Shown here in pieces: positions 58,751-64,000 of a DNA stretch of 64,000 bases. Each line of letters starts with the position of its first letter. Position 1 is the first letter of the stretch. This DNA is from Spirodela intermedia (taxonomy: Eukaryota; Streptophyta; Magnoliopsida; Alismatales; Araceae). The position numbers and the translations under genes are program-made. Location: contig LR746269.1 in NCBI GenBank assembly GCA_902729315.2, forward strand, positions 9,708,231-9,772,230. Reading direction: 5' to 3'. The notes under the pieces were generated by a model. The model had not been told where the DNA came from. It saw only the letters and a list, made by a program, of their open reading frames with translations, and did no database searches.

Positions 58751-61305
58751 TAAATAATTAATTGTACACATGGATGGATGGATGGGTAGGCTCGTGCGTA
58801 ATTGGAAGACTGCATGGGCATGAAAGTGACAAAGGTTGGTTGTGACGCCGGCAGTTTTACAAGAGCGTTGACCTGCCCCGACTTTCATCCTGGCCTGGGA
58901 AAGTCAAGAGCGTTGCTTTCACCATCCGAGAGGTTCCTCTCCTTCCCACCGTTAGCTTGGATCCTGAGATTTCGTGCTCATGACATCAAATTAACAGATC
59001 TGCAACAACACATCCTGATCTTTCGGCTTTGTGAGGCCAAAATCACAAATCTGGGATATCACATCTTGGCATTCCGCCATCGTGTTCTCGTTGTTCATGG
59101 CAACGGAAAACCCGGCCGTTCTGCTGACGTTCTGGACAGACACCGGAAGACGTCGGAACGCCGCCGCTCTTCGGGGCAAGAATGAGGTGGCCTCTGGACA
59201 CCACGAAGAAACAGTGAAGGCCCGCTTCTGTGCCACGGCGGAGCACGGCGACGGCGCTGGAAGAGAAACCTGTAGAAGAAAAGAAAAAAAGGGACAAGAC
59301 TTGAACGGGTTATCGTGCCCTCTCTCTCTCTCTCTCTCTCTCTACTAATGTTCTAACTATCGCCGTCAGTTTCTCCGTCCGGCTATGGCAGTGCAACAGC
59401 CTGTGAAGAAGATCGAGGAAGAGGAGGGGTGATGGAGATGGGAAGGGGTGTGAGTCTGGGCTGTAGAGCTCCCTTCAATCCAAAGGAGGTGGGCCGGAGA
59501 AGCTGATGCAGCTCCAGCATCATGCAAGCCAGCCATGCTGCCGCCAGGTTCCCTGGGCAGCGTGCTGGTATCCATGAGTCTGCAGCTCCATGCAGGCCCT
59601 CCGCGGCCTACTTTAGACCTCGGGGAGCCCTACCGGACGCCACCACACCCCCACCTCATCGTCCGAACAAACCTTATAAACTGAAAAAATAAACGAGTCG
59701 ATGGCTAGAGAGAGAGAGAGGACGGTAGGGAGAGAGGGAGGTGACCCGTGTAGATAGAAACCCCAGAAGCCTCCAAAGCTCAGAGTTATCATCTAAATGC
59801 ATGCCTCAGCTTCGTGATACTACCTACTCTTCCCCCCCTCCTCCTCCCTGCATGGGAGGGCATAGAAGAAGAGTCCGTCACTGTCTTCGCGTTCCCTTCC
59901 CATCTTCACGCTCTCCTCTACCCACGACAGATAAGAGAACCCATCAGTCTCCTCTGATTTATAGCCGGGGGGAGAGGGAAGAGGACGAGGGTCGTCTTCT
60001 TCCTGGTCTGACACCTCTCTTTTCACCATCACGGGGGGAACATTCACGAAGCGCCCGGCCCCTCCCTCTTCACGGCCGTCGCTGCGGCCACCGTACGATG
60101 CTTCGCCACTGGATCCGACGCTAGGACGTTGACGATACATCGGAGGTCCCCCACCGCGCTGGTCGCTGAAACGTCACATCCGTCAACCTTTTCCCTTCTC
60201 AGACCGACGCGCAGAGAGTGAAGGGGATGAGCTACGTCTCCTCCCCAGTTCTACCATCCCCGACAGAGAATTCATAGCCGCCTCTGGACACCGCCGATTC
60301 CTCGAAGTTACCCATTGCGGCCCACGCCGTCGACGGTGAAAACAAACTCAGACGACTATGCTTCAGAAAAAACGGCGTGGGTTAATGCCAGATTCGTTTA
60401 CATCGATTTTTTTTGAAGAGAAAACGGGATCTACCCAGACGAGCTAGCATCATGGTCATCATCGTCACCATGAAGAGCGGCACCAGAGGGAAAGGAATCA
60501 AAGTGGGTCTGGGCGGCTGTTTGGCGTGGGGCGGCCAGTGCTGGGAGGTCAGGGCGACATGACACGGCGAGGGAGGGCAGGGGATCCACCATGCCTGCCA
60601 AATCCGCTCCTTTGTCTGCACCTCCATCGCTCCCCCCCCCCTCCCCCCCTCTCTCTACTCTCCATCTTCCAGGGGTCCCCGGCCCGCGGCGGAGAAACCG
60701 GCCAGTCTTCGCTCGCTTGCCCATCTGAACCCCTCCCTCCTACCTATAAATCAATCCGACGAACAGGCGGCTGTTTCATCCGCGGACGGACGGATGTTAG
60801 GGAACCCGGTGGCACCATTCCCAGCCTCCAACTGGCGAACAGGCGATAGATGCTCTCTCTCTCTCTCTTTACCCCCCCCCCCCTTCCCAACTTACCAGAA
60901 GGGTAGCTGCTGTCTGTTTCTCTCCGATCTCCCTGTTTAATGATCGCGGCGCAGCCCGGGCATATCAGACACCTTGTAGCAGATTAAATTATCCGATTGA
61001 GCTGAGAAGCATCGACCGATAATCACCCAATCCAATGCGTTGAAACCAAACAATTTTCCTTTTTAAAAAAAGGAAAAAGAGAAGAGAAAAGAAAAGAAAA
61101 AGGGTTTGCGCGGCTGGAGATGGAGAGAGGACATATGCAGATGCGTGTTACAGGTAAAAGAGGGAAACCCACTGCTACCCCGGCGCATTACAGGTAAAAG
61201 AGGGAATCAGTTCAAAGGTTTGATGTGCTGGAGAGATTATTCCGCACATGGCAGCTGAGAAGAATCTAGTCATCCATAAACTGGACTAGCTAGCAGGGTC
61301 TGCAG
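58751..61305. other. Unassigned region upstream of the Ty3/gypsy element and downstream of the bZIP gene
   Basis: GC-rich with CT/AG runs (59320-59343, 59707-59722, 60850-60867), C runs (60630-60650, 60870-60883) and an A/G tract (61060-61100). Several open frames exist. The most protein-like is minus-strand 60140-59820 (106 codons, acidic and proline-rich; VPPVMVKREVSDQEEDD), but no family is recognised. Another minus-strand stretch, 59286-58997, follows a good acceptor (TTCTTCTACAG) and stays open, without a recognised product. These may be parts of an unrecognised gene or long non-coding RNA. Confidence 0.35.
61146..61207. repeat. Short direct duplication downstream of the bZIP gene
   Basis: TTACAGGTAAAAGAGGGAA occurs at about 61148-61166 and again at about 61188-61206, 40 bases apart. 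Confidence 0.8.
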
Positions 61306-63588
61306 TCACTTGGACACGGGGACGACGTGAGAGGCCCACGGCCACATGTCCGAGCCGCAGCTGGAGATGTCCCCGGCTATTCTGCTTTGGAGCTGCTCCA
61401 GACCCGGAATCCGCTCCATTGACTGGCTTTGGGTTGACTTGGATCCCTGGTTACTGTCCCCATGCTCGCTGGTCTCCATTCCGGCTGGTTGAAGCTGCCC
61501 GTTGAACGCCCCCATGCCCACATAACGGCCTTCGTCTCCTTGAACGCCCACCGGCGGTGGAAGCTCCGATGCCCGGCACACATGGTGTGCGCTGGGCACC
61601 TGAGGGGCCACTGCCGGGCTCTGGAGAAGATTGTTCAGAGTGAACGCCAGGGATCCTCTGGTGACCAAGTCTTCAGCCATCTTCACCTGAGAGATTCAGT
61701 GTGAGATGAGAATTTCCAAACTTGTGGATCTGGGGATCTTGTGGTGAGATTCCAAGGCCCGGACATGGAAATATGGTTTGGACTTCTTTCTTTGGTCAAA
61801 CGGGGCAGAAATTCCCTACCTTAACTCTCAAGGCTTCGACGTCTGATTTGAGCACCCGGTTATCAGTAGCAGCATCGGTGAGCTGCTGGCTAGCATCCAT
61901 TAGTTGCTTGTACAAAGAGGCATTCTCTCCTCTTAGCTGATCAACCTGGGACGCAAAATGAGCAGTGTAGATTGGATGATATGGCCCATTGCTGATGGAT
62001 TTGGTATCTCGATCAAAGGATGATAAAATATTCGAAGTCAGTTCTTTAAAAAACCGTGTTGGGCAGCTATGGATCTTCATGACGTGCACTAGAAAAGCTC
62101 TTTCCTTTACAGTTTCGCCATTAATGGCCCCAGAGAGGAGGCTTTCAACATCATGGGGCCACTGCTCTCAAGAGAGATTCCGATCCATTAGGCTCAAATA
62201 TGAATTCATATCGCTAACACCATTCCTAATACTTGAAGAAGTGAATTCACCACAAGAAATGTGCCCCACCGTCACTCTCAGTATTGGCAATGAGCATGCT
62301 CTTCTTACCTCTTTTTTTCTTTTTTCTTTTTTTTCTTTTTTTTCTTTTTTTTTTTGGTAAAAGATTATATGTCTACATGCTTCACGGTTCAGGGTTATTA
62401 ATTATTAAAATTACAGCTTATGGCCAAAAAATGACTGCTAGTGTGATGTTATGGCCCAACTTTCAACATCATGAGCTTTTTAGACAAGATATGTAGATAT
62501 AAAAAATTGGCAAGGAGAGTGCCCACCAAGATCCATACCATTAATGTTAGACGAGTTTTTTATTATTATTAAAGAGCGATCATGCCGGATTCTCAATAAA
62601 TGACAGGGGCAAGAATAGTCATATATATAAAACAGCCAAGAGGAGGGAGAAGCATCAGATACCTGCAACTCCAAGTCTGCCAATTGAGCTTGTTTTCTCC
62701 TCCTTGATCTTCTAGCAGATTCTCGATTAGAAACCTTCCTAAAACAAATTTGACAATATAAACTAATGAACCTTCTACCTTGGAAACAAAAAACACAGGA
62801 CCTATTTTAGACAGCCAATCTTAAAGCAATTATGAGTAAATGACTACTACACATTGGCCGACACAAAGTTGCATTTCAACTTTGCACATGACTGGCACAA
62901 ACGTGAGCCCTGATCAACTCAATAAAGCAGACCGCCATAGAGCATCATGCAGCCATGGTCTTACAATCTTTGCTCGCGAAGAAGGCAGCCCCGCAAGGAT
63001 TATGTCATGGGTTCAAAAGCACAGGAAATACCATTGGCGATTGGCCTTCATCTGGTTCTCTCCGGACCAAGAGTTATTGGTCCCACATTTGTCACGCTCC
63101 ATATGTTAGAGACAGATCTAATCAACTGCCGCATGAAATATAAGCTATATCTTCCCCATAGACAACTTTTCATCAGTCACTTGTGGATTGAGGTCCTGGT
63201 CTTCAACTGTTTCACAACGGCCTTAACAACTATGAGATCAATCTTACACTATCTCCGGCTTTAAACTGCTCGTTTGCCACTTCACATCACACATAAGTCA
63301 TCTAGTGTAACAAGATTTCAACTTCCGGCAATGGTTTTTGATTTTTCCTGTAAATCATGACGCTCAAGGGAGAAGGTTCCTTCCCAACGAGAGAAAATAA
63401 GTTGTTTCTGAAAGAAATGAAATTGTTCTACCTCCTCATGCGTTTCAAATCAATGGCATCTGCGCTCTGTTCACATGATCCGGCTTCTATGTCCAAAGAT
63501 TCATCATCTGACTGCTCAGAGCCACTTGTTATTCCTGGGGCTTGAATATCTGTGAACTTGGGCTTATGTGACGAAGTTGGACTTCCAA
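61306..63588 (-). CDS. Group C bZIP transcription factor (Opaque-2/RISBZ-like), 3' part
   Basis: Four in-frame exons on the minus strand: 63588-63432, 62738-62663, 61945-61820, 61686-61306; 5' exons lie beyond the window or could not be joined. They encode GSPTSSHKP, an acidic Ser-rich stretch ([16 protein letters not shown]), then [30 protein letters not shown]. That is a basic region with the invariant N-x7-R, interrupted by an intron at MRR/KVSN. It continues into a long zipper ([48 protein letters not shown]) and a 110-residue tail. The C-group zipper and [10 protein letters not shown] core match Opaque-2 heterodimerising proteins, RISBZ proteins and Arabidopsis bZIP10/25/63. From family knowledge these bind ACGT or GCN4-like promoter motifs in the nucleus and dimerise with S-group bZIPs. 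Confidence 0.88.
62310..62356. repeat. T-rich homopolymer tract in a bZIP intron
   Basis: T(6-13) runs separated by single C residues, about 47 bases, in the intron between 62663 and 61945. Confidence 0.85.
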
Positions 63589-64000
63589 CTGGACATTATA
63601 AGAAGCATATTGTTATCGCTCACAATATTCAAGTGGAATCCAAAAAATTAGAGAAGTTGAACGGTCACAATATAAGAAAATTCATTTTCTGAATCATAAA
63701 GTTGGTGTCTCAACATATAAGATGTTCAGTATTTTTTCAGCAAAAAAATGGAAGCGATGAACAACCTTATTAGTGAAAGACTGCTAAAACTTCAAAAATC
63801 TTTTACCACTTTTTGAAATGCACTTTTGTTGCGAAAAAATCCACAGAAAGTGCATCCTTTGAAAGACAGAAAAAAAGATTGACAGTTCTATGAAGCTCTC
63901 AAAGTCACTGAGCCCAATTATGACTCGGTTGCTTACATCCTCAGAATGTGTTGCATAGGGCATTGGATTTCGATAGTCTCTGATAAGCTTTTTATTCCTA

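Noticed and set aside
58572-58757. 61-codon Ser/Leu-rich frame
   Set aside because: Translation of a CT microsatellite.
63925-64000. Next upstream bZIP exon ending at GAGGAT|GTAAGC
   Set aside because: The donor looks good, but its phase does not fit the exon starting at 63588 without creating a stop, so it was not joined.
1-64000. CRISPR arrays, operons, bacterial-type terminators or insertion sequences
   Set aside because: The window is a plant nuclear sequence with spliced genes; none of these was seen.

Overview
The window is nuclear DNA of a flowering plant, most likely a monocot. Evidence: GT-AG introns, plant-type bZIP and Pumilio genes, intronless GC-rich receptor-kinase genes set in AT-rich, LTR-retrotransposon-littered intergenic DNA, and AG/CT and ATT microsatellites. 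I cannot name the species.

Layout. (1) 868-6827 (+): a complete 9-exon Pumilio RNA-binding protein gene (1010 aa) whose second intron is GC-AG. (2) About 7966-31930: two diverged copies of a roughly 10-kb block in direct orientation (A about 7966-17890, B about 21190-31930). Each carries one intact, intronless, minus-strand G-type lectin/PAN receptor-like kinase (RLK-A 11217-13763, RLK-B 28221-30767). The blocks differ by several insertions, including two probable solo LTRs and one short-TIR element with empty sites in block A. (3) About 32110-33610: a truncated, frameshifted receptor-kinase relic (C), still attached to a decayed copy of the last exons of the neighbouring ribosome-biogenesis gene. 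(4) 36720-39257 (-): a third intact receptor kinase (RLK-D). (5) 39690-52045 (-): a complete 25-exon NOF1/UTP25 (digestive organ expansion factor) gene, which I could join in frame from start to stop (764 aa). (6) About 53200-58553 (+): a decayed Ty3/gypsy retrotransposon with a 3' LTR. (7) 58560-61300: low-complexity and unassigned DNA. (8) 61306 to beyond 63588 (-): the 3' part of a group C (Opaque-2/RISBZ-like) bZIP transcription factor gene that runs off the right edge.

Main point of interest: the receptor-kinase cluster. The lectin/PAN ectodomain is almost identical in all three intact genes, while the transmembrane and kinase halves of D differ clearly from A and B. The identity blocks have sharp edges inside the coding sequence and the flanks are far more diverged. 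This is the pattern of interlocus gene conversion acting on the extracellular domain. The relic C and gene D share the same NOF1-tail/RLK junction, so the junction was duplicated as a unit next to NOF1. RLK-D begins only 432 bases after the NOF1 stop codon, on the same strand.
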